Part shown: in pieces, positions 17,284 through 25,001 of the stretch | Numbering within the stretch: position 1 is the first letter of the stretch | Layout of the letters: every line of letters starts with the position of its first letter | Origin: Spirochaetota bacterium | Lineage (GTDB): Bacteria > Spirochaetota > UBA4802 > UBA5550 | Length of the DNA: 64,000 nt | NCBI GenBank assembly: GCA_024276015.1 | Contig: JAJRXZ010000026.1 | Span: 1 to 64,000, forward strand | Reading direction: 5' to 3' | Position numbers and translations under genes: made by a program | The notes under the pieces: model-generated | What the model saw: the letters and a program-made list of their open reading frames with translations, nothing else | Database searches by the model: none | What the model was told of the DNA's origin: nothing

Positions 17284-18354
17284 CTATTCGCTATAGCGAA
17301 CCCTGGAATATTTCCTATTATCATTTGCTTCATTAACCGGTTGGGAATACCAGATATCATTCATATGGCCCGTCCCATTGTATCCGCCGATAATATATAT
17401 TCTGTCTTTAAATACGGTGCATGTATGGGCAACCCTTTCTCCAAAAACCGATATATTATCAACCACTTCCCAGTTCACCCCGTCACCGGACATTGTAACA
17501 GTACCGCTCTTCCTGAAACCGCCCATTACCCATATCCTGTTAAACAGGGACAGCGAGGTATGTCCGCCGCCGGCAAAAAAGGATGTCTCTTTAACAGTTT
17601 GAAACCATTTTTTCCCATCCGGAGAATACCAGACATCGCTGAGACTATGGAAATTATTCTTATTATCTATAAAGAATCCGCCTATTAACCAGATCTTTTT
17701 ATTGAAAATTGTTACTGCGGCTCCTCCTCTTGCCCCAAAGGGTGCATTTTTAATGACCGGTGTCCAGTCCTTTCCATTTAGCGACACCCACAGATCCGAC
17801 TTTTCAGTTATTCCGCTGACCAGCCACATTCTGTTTTTAAAAACAAAAACGGAATGGCCGCCCCTGGGGCTGAAATCGGCATTTGAAGTAACAAGCTGCC
17901 ATGTTTTGCCGTCATGGCTTGACCATATATCATTGAGATCGCGGATATTGTGCTCCCTGTCAAAGTAGAGACCGCCTATAACAAATAATTTGCCTCTGAA
18001 AACAACAGATGCAAAGAGGCTTCTTCCCTTAAAAGGGGCATTACCTCCGAAATTCCATTTCAAACCGTCATGGGAATACCATATATCATTTTTCACTTGG
18101 GTCCCGTCAAATCCTCCAATGAGCCAGAGTCTGTTCCTGAATACAACAGTTGAATGCCCCGACCTTCCGGAAAAACGAGTATCCATCTCTGCTTTATACC
18201 ACTTAAATCCGATACTATCTCTGTGTAATACACCATATTCGTTACCCGCAACAAAATAGGATATTGCAACAATAAAAACTATCAGAATAAATGTGATCGA
18301 TTTTTTCTTCAACAAAAGATTAAAAAATTTACGGTTCATCACTCTTTTCGGCAT
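17284..18354 (-). CDS. Exported six-bladed Kelch-type beta-propeller protein
   Basis: 356 aa. An N-terminal signal or anchor (about 18-36) is followed by six repeats of about 48 residues with the pattern GHS..VF...LWLIGGF..........DIWYS.DG..W, typical of Kelch / galactose-oxidase central-domain propellers. Propellers bind proteins or glycans; no catalytic residues are recognised. The ORF opens at 18354 and overlaps the upstream lipoprotein gene by 26 bases; an ATG at 18339 would reduce this to 11. Neither has a strong RBS, so translation is probably coupled. The transglycosylase gene follows 50 bases downstream. Confidence 0.82.
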   Translation of the reverse strand: MPKRVMNRKFFNLLLKKKSITFILIVFIVAISYFVAGNEYGVLHRDSIGFKWYKAEMDTRFSGRSGHSTVVFRNRLWLIGGFDGTQVKNDIWYSHDGLKWNFGGNAPFKGRSLFASVVFRGKLFVIGGLYFDREHNIRDLNDIWSSHDGKTWQLVTSNADFSPRGGHSVFVFKNRMWLVSGITEKSDLWVSLNGKDWTPVIKNAPFGARGGAAVTIFNKKIWLIGGFFIDNKNNFHSLSDVWYSPDGKKWFQTVKETSFFAGGGHTSLSLFNRIWVMGGFRKSGTVTMSGDGVNWEVVDNISVFGERVAHTCTVFKDRIYIIGGYNGTGHMNDIWYSQPVNEANDNRKYSRVRYSE

Positions 18355-18736
18355 ATATCATGAAGGGAAGACTTGCTATTAAGCTGTTATTGCCGGAAAT
18401 ATCTGTTAATACTATTTTATATCTGCCCGGCTTCAATCTCTCAATTTTTCCATATATGATCTTCTTTTCAGAATCAATATAATCGGATCTTTTGTAAATA
18501 TCTACCCACTCAATCTCTTTTTTTAGTAAAACTACTCCGATTTTATTATAACCTGATACACTTTTGAAACTGTATATCCAATTGATCTTTGCATCACTAC
18601 TGAACTCCGGTTTTTTCTTTATTCTTCTGTATACATCATCCATTTCGCCTTTTACTGCAAACTCGCCCTGAAAACCGCCGCAATTAAGGGCAAAAATAAA
18701 AACCGGAATTATTATTCGAATTATTCTAACACGCAT
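18329..18736 (-). CDS. Small lipoprotein of unknown function
   Basis: 135 aa. A type II signal peptide ends in lipobox FALNC (Cys 19). The mature domain is a predicted beta-sandwich: charged strands and the turn KPGRYKIVLTDISGN recall immunoglobulin-like or carboxypeptidase-regulatory-like folds. No family recognised. The stop overlaps the start of the Kelch propeller gene, so the two exported proteins are made together and may form one envelope complex. Confidence 0.65.
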   Translation of the reverse strand: MRVRIIRIIIPVFIFALNCGGFQGEFAVKGEMDDVYRRIKKKPEFSSDAKINWIYSFKSVSGYNKIGVVLLKKEIEWVDIYKRSDYIDSEKKIIYGKIERLKPGRYKIVLTDISGNNSLIASLPFMIYAEKSDEP

Positions 18737-18745
18737 AAGATGACT

Positions 18746-18979
18746 TTACTCAACTTTATACTGGTCTTTGTCCAACTCTATGATCTTCCCTTCCTCTCCG
18801 GTTTCAGGATCAACGGCACTATTTTTTCTTTTCCGGTTTTCAAAAGTACTGCTCCTTCCCATATTGGAAAATTTTCTTTTGGTATCGCCGATACTTCTGC
18901 CGAAAAAGAATACCAGCTTAAAGAGATTGTAGATCACGTAGAAAAATAATATTATAAAAAGCAGTTTAAAAATACTCAT
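18746..18979 (-). CDS. Small single-pass membrane protein of unknown function
   Basis: 77 aa. One hydrophobic N-terminal helix (about 3-27, rich in Phe, Leu, Ile) is followed by a basic cytoplasmic stretch (KRKFSNMGRSSTFENRKRK) and an acidic tail with EGKIIELDKDQYKVE. No motif assigned. Its stop is 9 bases from the lipoprotein start and its own start is 32 bases after pdxJ ends, so it lies in the pdxJ-to-Kelch run. Confidence 0.6.
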   Translation of the reverse strand: MSIFKLLFIILFFYVIYNLFKLVFFFGRSIGDTKRKFSNMGRSSTFENRKRKNSAVDPETGEEGKIIELDKDQYKVE

Positions 18980-19011
18980 CTGTTAACTCCACATATTGTG
19001 TATTGCAGGGA

Positions 19012-19740
19012 TCAGAAACCGGATCTGATAATCGAAACCATTTCTCTTACTGCAGCAGACAAACCGGTAAAGACCGATCTTGAAATTATTGAGTGCCCGA
19101 TATTCAATTCTTCCAGTCCGGGAGATCTAAGGACTCTCCGGACATTGCTGTAATTTAATCCATGACCCGCATTCACTCCGATTCCGCTCTTAACAGCAGC
19201 ATCCGCAGCTTCATAGATTCTGTTGATCTCTCTGTTAATATCCTTCTCTTCGCCTGCATCGCAGTATGTACCGGTATGGATCTCTATATGATCCGCACCG
19301 GTATCCTTAGATAATTTCACAATTTCAGGATCGGGCTCTATAAAAAGGGATACCTCAATTCCGGAATCATGAAAATCTTTCACAGCCCTTTTTATCTTAT
19401 CAAAATACTTTTTAATGTCGAGCCCGCCTTCCGTTGTCAACTCCTCTCTTTTCTCAGGTACTATAGTAACCTGATGAGGCTTAACTCTCAAAGCGATCTT
19501 AATTATCTCATGGGAAAGCGATATCTCAAGATTATATTTCCCTTTTACAATATCCTTTAAAGCAAAAACGTCTTTGTCCTGTATATGGCGCCTGTCCTCC
19601 CGCAAATGAACGGTAATTCCATAAGCACCGTTCTCTTCACAAATTTCCGCTCCCTTAAGAGGGTCAGGTTCAACCCCTCCCCTGGCCTGCCTCAATGTTG
19701 CAATATGGTCAATATTCACACAGAGTTTAATTTCGTTCAT
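19012..19740 (-). CDS. pdxJ: Pyridoxine 5'-phosphate synthase
   Basis: Condenses 1-deoxy-D-xylulose 5-phosphate with 3-amino-2-oxopropyl phosphate to form pyridoxine 5'-phosphate (vitamin B6, DXP-dependent pathway). 242 aa, the family length. Signatures: CVNIDHIATLRQARGG near the N-terminus, GAYGITVHLREDRRHI, SLFIEPDPE, IEIHTGTY, and VNAGHGLNY near the end. I start at the ATG at 19740; the frame is open 29 codons further upstream but that extension is not family-like. Dxs, which supplies its substrate, is at 25002-26882. Confidence 0.94.
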   Translation of the reverse strand: MNEIKLCVNIDHIATLRQARGGVEPDPLKGAEICEENGAYGITVHLREDRRHIQDKDVFALKDIVKGKYNLEISLSHEIIKIALRVKPHQVTIVPEKREELTTEGGLDIKKYFDKIKRAVKDFHDSGIEVSLFIEPDPEIVKLSKDTGADHIEIHTGTYCDAGEEKDINREINRIYEAADAAVKSGIGVNAGHGLNYSNVRRVLRSPGLEELNIGHSIISRSVFTGLSAAVREMVSIIRSGF

Positions 19741-19883
19741 ACGGTTCCATTCTTTATTTATGCAATAGTTTAAATTCCTATTCTTATGATACCCTTTAAT
19801 ATGCAATAAAAATATTAGAAAAAACAATTAATTGCAATTTATTGTAAAAATATATTCTATTATACTCCAAAAAACAATCAGGG

Positions 19884-20858
19884 TTATTCTTTTATGATAT
19901 TGACAAGAATTTTTTCAGGGATTATGGAGATTATATCCACTCCTTTTTTCCTATTTTTTAACTTTACATTTATCGGAAAAGAGAGAGTTATCTTATTTCT
20001 CTTTGATCTTGCCATTTTTGCTTTAATATTAATTCTTTTCAGGTCTATATTAGCCTCGAAATCATCTATGGACAACTTTTCATTATCTTCCGTTTTGTAA
20101 TGAACTTTAACGATCTCATTTTTTATGCTGTACTTATATTTTATATCCTGATTTATAACTGATACCGGAACTTCAATAGTATAGAGATTCCCATAATCAA
20201 TTACAGGAATTATTATCTTAACTTTGCCCGGATTTAATACAACATCTTCAAGATCGTCCTTCTGTATTTCAACCTCTTTTATTATATCACCGGATCTGCC
20301 GTCTATAGATATCTTCTCAGTAAAAACTTTATCAATTTTTTCAACCGCCGATTGAGCTCCCTCAATTGTAACATACGCTGGCTCAACTATAATATCTCCC
20401 AAGAGGCTGCCCTCTTTTACTTCACCGGTAATATCCGGGATAACTCTGAACCTTTTAGCGATCTTCCTCTCAACCAGGATTTTAATATTCTTTTGCTTTA
20501 GCGTAATATTAATACTAACAGGGATCTCATTCTTTCTTATTTTAATGGGATACTTCTGCATTTTATTAACAACCGGCTTTTCGAGATTAACAAAAGCCTT
20601 TATATTCTTTACATTCACATTTTTCAGATAATCATTTTTGCCCTCCAGAACAGCGATCACGGATTTACTCGATATATCAACTATAACCATATCGGAAGGG
20701 AGATTATTTATAACAACAGGAATTCTGAATCTGATTTCACCGCTCTTACTGCTTGCAAGATATGCCCACAGGATTATCGAGAGCAAAAGGCTGAGAATTT
20801 TAGCCGCAAGATTTCCTTCGTTTAATTTTTCTTTAAACTTGTTAATGAAATCTTTCAT
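19884..20858 (-). CDS. YbbR-domain protein, CdaA regulator-like
   Basis: 324 aa with an N-terminal transmembrane helix (about 19-37, AAKILSLLLSIILWAYLASSK, the usual YbbR start) and about three YbbR repeats of 80 residues (strand-rich segments such as VVINNLPSDMVIVDIS). In Bacillus the homologue CdaR binds CdaA and modulates cyclic di-AMP synthesis from outside the membrane. The start overlaps the cdaA stop as ATGA, the usual operon arrangement, so that role is likely here. Lysine-rich, low GC. Confidence 0.88.
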   Translation of the reverse strand: MKDFINKFKEKLNEGNLAAKILSLLLSIILWAYLASSKSGEIRFRIPVVINNLPSDMVIVDISSKSVIAVLEGKNDYLKNVNVKNIKAFVNLEKPVVNKMQKYPIKIRKNEIPVSINITLKQKNIKILVERKIAKRFRVIPDITGEVKEGSLLGDIIVEPAYVTIEGAQSAVEKIDKVFTEKISIDGRSGDIIKEVEIQKDDLEDVVLNPGKVKIIIPVIDYGNLYTIEVPVSVINQDIKYKYSIKNEIVKVHYKTEDNEKLSIDDFEANIDLKRINIKAKMARSKRNKITLSFPINVKLKNRKKGVDIISIIPEKILVNIIKE

Positions 20859-21658
20859 TTAATGTTGTAACTCTCCTCATAAGCGGTTTTGGGATTCATA
20901 AAGTAGAGGATCATATTTTTCAATAAGGAAACCTTTATCTTTGGGAACATTTTCCCGTTAACCATCATTGTTATGCCTCCCGTCTCCTCGGATACAGTCA
21001 AAACAAGGGCATCGGTCTCTTCGGCAATACCAAGAGCCGCCCTGTGTCTTGCGCCGTGCTGTTTCTTTAACTGTTTTGAATCACTGAGGGGAAGATAACA
21101 TGCCGCAGCCGCAATTCTCCCGTTTTCAATTATTATTGCCCCATCGTGGAGAGGCGCAAGAGGATAGAAGATCGTTCTTATAAATTCTTCAGTAATCACG
21201 GAATCAATTATTACTCCCGATTCTATATAGCTCCTCAGACCGGTGTTTCTTTCAATTACAATTATTGCCCCCACTTTCTCTTCTGACAGGGCAAGAAGAG
21301 AATTTACAATTTCATCAAGGGGGAATGTTTCCTTCATAGATTCATTTGAAATCCAGTTCCTCTGGCCGAACTGTGTGATCAGTCTGCGCAGTTCAGGCTG
21401 AAAGAGGATCACAACTGTGATTACCACATAGGATGTTATATTCTTTATCAGCCAGTCCAGCGTATCAAGTCTCAGAAGGCTTGATATTATTGCAACAATA
21501 AAGATTATTATGATACCTTTCAGAAGCTGTATGGCCCTTGTGTTGGTAAGAAATACATAAACCCAGTAAAAGATGGCTGCAACAATAAGAATATCCAGTA
21601 TATTTCTTATATACTCCCAAGGAGCGGAATTGATTATTGTATCATATATATTTTCCAT
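20855..21658 (-). CDS. cdaA: Diadenylate cyclase (CdaA/DacA)
   Basis: Makes cyclic di-AMP from two ATP. 267 aa. Three N-terminal transmembrane helices (about 18-80) precede a DAC domain with the metal/catalytic motif PLHDGAIII (DGA about 171) and the nucleotide-binding RHRAALG (about 201-207); both are intact. It is membrane-bound, with the catalytic domain in the cytoplasm. Followed with a 4-base overlap by the YbbR regulator gene; folP lies upstream by about 108 bases. Cyclic di-AMP typically controls potassium and osmotic balance; no phosphodiesterase gene is in the window. Confidence 0.94.
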   Translation of the reverse strand: MENIYDTIINSAPWEYIRNILDILIVAAIFYWVYVFLTNTRAIQLLKGIIIIFIVAIISSLLRLDTLDWLIKNITSYVVITVVILFQPELRRLITQFGQRNWISNESMKETFPLDEIVNSLLALSEEKVGAIIVIERNTGLRSYIESGVIIDSVITEEFIRTIFYPLAPLHDGAIIIENGRIAAAACYLPLSDSKQLKKQHGARHRAALGIAEETDALVLTVSEETGGITMMVNGKMFPKIKVSLLKNMILYFMNPKTAYEESYNIK

Positions 21659-21766
21659 ATTATCATATTATAATAAATACTTATATCAAAAAGCATCGAT
21701 TTTGTCCCTTTACAAAGGACAAAATCCCGATCAGATCATATACTGATCCATTTGATATAGAAATTT

Positions 21767-22582
21767 TCAATGATGATCGGTATATCTTAAATCCATAAGC
21801 ATTTCCATCGACTTTAGTATGAGCCGATGTTCTTTTATATCGTGAACTCTTATTATATCGGCTCCATTTAATATTGCTGCTGCATTTAAAGCAATAGTTG
21901 CCGGCAGTCTGTCCGAATTGTCATTATATAATTTCCCGATTAGAGACTTCCTTGATAATCCGATTAAAACCGGAGAGCCCATCTCTTTTATTTTTGCAAT
22001 ATTATTAATAATTGCGTAATTATCTTCAAGAGTTTTGCCGAAACCGATGCCGGGATCAACAATTATCTTCTCACTGTCAATACCGCCTCTTACTGCTCTT
22101 TCTCTGGCATTTTTCAAAAAATCTGTGATTTCTTCAATTAAATTATTATAATTGGGATTGTTCTGCATAGTTTCAGGAGTCCCCTGCATATGCATTATTA
22201 CAAGCCCGGCATTGTATGCGGCAACAGTTTCAACCATCTTTTCATCAAAGGTTAACCCGCTGATATCATTTACAATGGAGGCTCCTCCCTTTAATGCCGC
22301 TTCTGCAACTTGAGCTTTGTTAGTATCTATTGATATGGGTATGTCCAGATCTTTGCTGACAGCTTCAATTACAGGCATTACCCTGTCTATTTCTTCAGCA
22401 GCAGGAACGGGCTTTGAACCGGGTCTCGTGGATTCGCCTCCTATATCGATTATATGAGCTCCCTCTTCTGCAATTTTATAAGCTCTTTCTATAGCAATTT
22501 TACTATTATAAAAACGTCCTTCATCATAAAAAGAATCGGGCGTAACATTTAATATACCCATTATTTTAATATTTTTTACCAT
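21767..22582 (-). CDS. folP: Dihydropteroate synthase
   Basis: Joins 6-hydroxymethyl-dihydropterin diphosphate with p-aminobenzoate to give dihydropteroate (folate synthesis). 271 aa. Family signatures: MGILNVTPDSFYDEG at the N-terminus, IDIGGESTRPGS (about 47-58), DTNKAQVAEAAL, NDISG, and DPGIGFGKT (about 177-185), with a final IRVHDI. It reads 11 bases after the PorV-like porin stop and precedes cdaA. The motifs are complete, so it should be active. Confidence 0.95.
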   Translation of the reverse strand: MVKNIKIMGILNVTPDSFYDEGRFYNSKIAIERAYKIAEEGAHIIDIGGESTRPGSKPVPAAEEIDRVMPVIEAVSKDLDIPISIDTNKAQVAEAALKGGASIVNDISGLTFDEKMVETVAAYNAGLVIMHMQGTPETMQNNPNYNNLIEEITDFLKNARERAVRGGIDSEKIIVDPGIGFGKTLEDNYAIINNIAKIKEMGSPVLIGLSRKSLIGKLYNDNSDRLPATIALNAAAILNGADIIRVHDIKEHRLILKSMEMLMDLRYTDHH

Positions 22583-22593
22583 AAAACAGTCCG

Positions 22594-23652
22594 TTAAAAC
22601 AAAAAGGATATTGAAGCTAAATTATTATAGCCATAATTTATTTTATCTATAATAAAAGCATAGGAGACATTAAAATTATATAACTTCAGGCTGAAACCTG
22701 TTGAGAAATTTGAATCGTTCATCCCCAAAAAAACCGTCATCCCTTTCAGCATATCATATTTTAATCCGCTATTGATCTGATATTTATCCTGTTCAAGTTT
22801 TTTCACTGCCGTAACTGCAATAACTACTCCTGTATCGCTTGTTATGGAGCCGCCGATTTTAAGGCTCGGCTTTGCAAAATCATATTTTCTCTCAATGTCT
22901 TCACTATTTTTTACAGGCATCAAACCGCTTCCGATATCCTGAACAACAAACCCTATTTTTAAAAAAGGAAGAAAATATATCTGAGCTCCAAAATCGGAAC
23001 CTGCTCCGGCAAATTCAGCATCGCCGATCTTCTCATAAAGCCCCTTCAGAGAAAATCCGATAGATGAAATTCCTGCAGTCCATGCGTATGAAATATATGA
23101 TACGGATCCGATGTATTTTAAATCATTACTTACCAGATTTCCGCTGTCGTCCCTTTCTTCAATACCGGTGGAAACAATTGAATAAATACCGGCTCCGAGT
23201 ACTCCGTCAAAGGCATCAAAGGCAAAACCGGTAAAAGCAGCATCCCTCTCAATATCAAGCATTGCCGCTGAGAAACCGATCTGGAAAAAAGATCTCTTTT
23301 TTTTATCTTCAGAAAAATTCAGCAAATCGGACTCTGATATTTTGTCAACTTCTCCCGATTTTGCTCTCTCTATAATATCCTTTTCGGTTAACATTTTTTT
23401 CCCGATCAATTCCGTTAGACCCGCGGGATTCCAGTAAATTGCATAAACATCATCTGCAACGACCTCTGCTGCCATACCCATTGCCGCATATTCCGCTCCT
23501 ACCCATCCCCCTCGGGTAAAGGAAGCCCGGCTTCCCGCATCACCTGCTCCCGCATAGTGCGGTACAAACAAAAGCAGCAATACAATAACCGAAATTTTCC
23601 GCAAACCTTTAATTACCCAATAAGCCATTGATTTAATTAAACAAGTCCTCAT
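22594..23652 (-). CDS. Outer-membrane beta-barrel protein of the UPF0164 / PorV-like group
   Basis: 352 aa. A hydrophobic signal segment (about 17-36) is followed by the typical start of PorV/UPF0164 proteins: a glycine-rich stretch with GAEYAAMGMAAEVVADDVYAIYWNPAGL (about 50-78), where the YWNPAGL turn is diagnostic. Alternating amphipathic strands follow and the protein ends in FLF, an aromatic C-terminus suited to barrel assembly. FadL/OMPP1 proteins share the fold. It directly follows the gene of the FlgD-Ig-like protein without a gap. In Bacteroidetes PorV shuttles type IX cargo; here that role is only suggested by the neighbour. Confidence 0.82.
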   Translation of the reverse strand: MRTCLIKSMAYWVIKGLRKISVIVLLLLFVPHYAGAGDAGSRASFTRGGWVGAEYAAMGMAAEVVADDVYAIYWNPAGLTELIGKKMLTEKDIIERAKSGEVDKISESDLLNFSEDKKKRSFFQIGFSAAMLDIERDAAFTGFAFDAFDGVLGAGIYSIVSTGIEERDDSGNLVSNDLKYIGSVSYISYAWTAGISSIGFSLKGLYEKIGDAEFAGAGSDFGAQIYFLPFLKIGFVVQDIGSGLMPVKNSEDIERKYDFAKPSLKIGGSITSDTGVVIAVTAVKKLEQDKYQINSGLKYDMLKGMTVFLGMNDSNFSTGFSLKLYNFNVSYAFIIDKINYGYNNLASISFLF

Positions 23653-24033
23653 TTAATATCTGATCAAAACTCTTATGAACTTTCTTCCGAAATCGCCGTT
23701 TGAACTGTTTTCCACTGTGACCTTTACAATGTAAAGACCCGGCTTCACAAGTTTTCCCCGTTCATTTCTTCCATTCCATACAGCAGAAGATGAATTATAA
23801 GTGCGCCTTATTACCAGATCTCCGTTTATATCATAGATTTCGAGCTGAAATTTATCAATATTCAGAGCGGTTTTTCCCGGTTCATTCCCAAAAGTGATAT
23901 ATCTGACAGACCCTTTGAGAGGATTAAAAGGTACCGGATAGGCTATAATATTTCTTGTGTCAAGAGCATGCACACTATGAGATAAAAATAGTATCAAAAA
24001 ACAGATAAAGGCTCTTTTTATATATACATTCAT
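23653..24033 (-). CDS. Small secreted protein with FlgD-Ig-like / T9SS-tail-like domain
   Basis: 126 aa. A signal peptide (about 7-24) is followed by PVPFNP and one immunoglobulin-like domain of the FlgD-Ig type: LEIYDINGDLV, AVWNGRNERGKLVKPGLYIVKV, ending with a basic strand (KFIRVLIRY). The same fold and the NGR..G..v.PGlYiv pattern are found in C-terminal domains of type IX secreted proteins. Here it is the whole mature protein. The stop is immediately followed by the porin ATG (no spacer), so the pair is co-translated. Confidence 0.75.
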   Translation of the reverse strand: MNVYIKRAFICFLILFLSHSVHALDTRNIIAYPVPFNPLKGSVRYITFGNEPGKTALNIDKFQLEIYDINGDLVIRRTYNSSSAVWNGRNERGKLVKPGLYIVKVTVENSSNGDFGRKFIRVLIRY

Positions 24034-24097
24034 CTAATTAGGCCCCAAAACTCCTCTCTCTCATCTGAAATTAAATCAGAACAATCCATTAAGGTCA

Positions 24098-24122
24098 ACA
24101 AATATTTCCGGCCGCGGGAAAT
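24098..24122 (-). terminator. Possible terminator after tlyA
   Basis: On the minus strand a 6-bp stem ATTTCC/GGAAAT encloses a GC-rich 7-nt loop (CGCGGCC) and is followed by ATTTGTT. It lies 28 bases beyond the tlyA stop and before the FlgD-Ig-like gene. The stem is short and the T-run imperfect. Confidence 0.35.
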
Positions 24123-24149
24123 GATGTTAAATAATATTCTATAGTAATA

Positions 24150-24971
24150 CTACGCAAAATAATTATGAGCATCATCTACTGTTTTATTAATTTCCGCAGC
24201 AATTACTTCACTCGATAAATCGGTTTGGCAATTATTGCCTGCAATACTGTAATATGCCAGAAACTCCATATTGCCTGCAGGTCCTCTGACAGGTGAAAAG
24301 GTTATTGCTTTAAAAAACATTCCCATATTGCACAGCGCCGATAAAACTCTTCTCAGTATTTCCTTATGGATCTCCTTTTTCCTGACAACGCCCTTCTTAT
24401 GCTCCCCTTTCTCCGCCTCAAACTGAGGTTTGATCAGAATAACTCCTTCCGAATCCGGGAAAAGATTTTTCATATTTTCAAAAACTTTTGTTATTGATAT
24501 AAATGAAAGATCGGCTGTTACAAAATCAATAGTATCGTCAAAATCTTCGGTTTTAAGATATCTTACATTTGTTCTCTCTTTTAAAACAACCCTTTTGTCA
24601 TTTCTCAACTCATATGCGAACTGTCCGTATCCCACATCAATTGCATAAACTTTTTCTGCTCCGTTTCTCAGCATACAATCGGTGAATCCGCCGGTTGAGG
24701 CCCCAAGATCAACTGCTGTTTTGCCGAAAAGATCAATATTGAATTCTTTAAGAGCCTTTTCAAGTTTCTCGCCGCCTCTGCTGGCATATACTCCCCCGGG
24801 TCTTGAAACTTTTATCTCTTCACTGCCGGTTATTAATCTGGAAGCTTCTCTGACAGTTTCCCCGTTAACCTTTACCCAACCGGATATGATCTCTCTTTTA
24901 GCATTCTCTCTTGAAGAGGAAAGCCCCTTTTTAGAAAGGTATAAATCAAGCCTTATCCTATTTTTGTTCAT
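24150..24971 (-). CDS. tlyA: TlyA-family rRNA 2'-O-methyltransferase (hemolysin A family)
   Basis: 273 aa. An N-terminal S4 RNA-binding domain (about 5-65, RLDLYLSKKGLSSSRENAK) is joined to an FtsJ-type SAM methyltransferase domain (VDLGASTGGFTDCML about 88-102, then YAIDVGYGQ). TlyA proteins methylate ribosomal RNA ribose 2'-OH groups; the haemolysin name is historical. It lies 30 bases downstream of dxs, a common neighbour pair in many bacteria. Confidence 0.92.
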   Translation of the reverse strand: MNKNRIRLDLYLSKKGLSSSRENAKREIISGWVKVNGETVREASRLITGSEEIKVSRPGGVYASRGGEKLEKALKEFNIDLFGKTAVDLGASTGGFTDCMLRNGAEKVYAIDVGYGQFAYELRNDKRVVLKERTNVRYLKTEDFDDTIDFVTADLSFISITKVFENMKNLFPDSEGVILIKPQFEAEKGEHKKGVVRKKEIHKEILRRVLSALCNMGMFFKAITFSPVRGPAGNMEFLAYYSIAGNNCQTDLSSEVIAAEINKTVDDAHNYFA

Positions 24972-25001
24972 CTTTAGTTAACTAGTCAAGTTAGGCGAAT
25001 T

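Noticed and set aside
17188-18259. Several plus-strand ORFs opposite the Kelch gene
   Set aside because: They are antisense to six well-formed repeats and have no start signals.
19741-19827. 29-codon N-terminal extension of pdxJ
   Set aside because: PdxJ proteins start near the CVNIDHIATLR motif; the extension contains no family features and the ATG at 19740 has GGA upstream.
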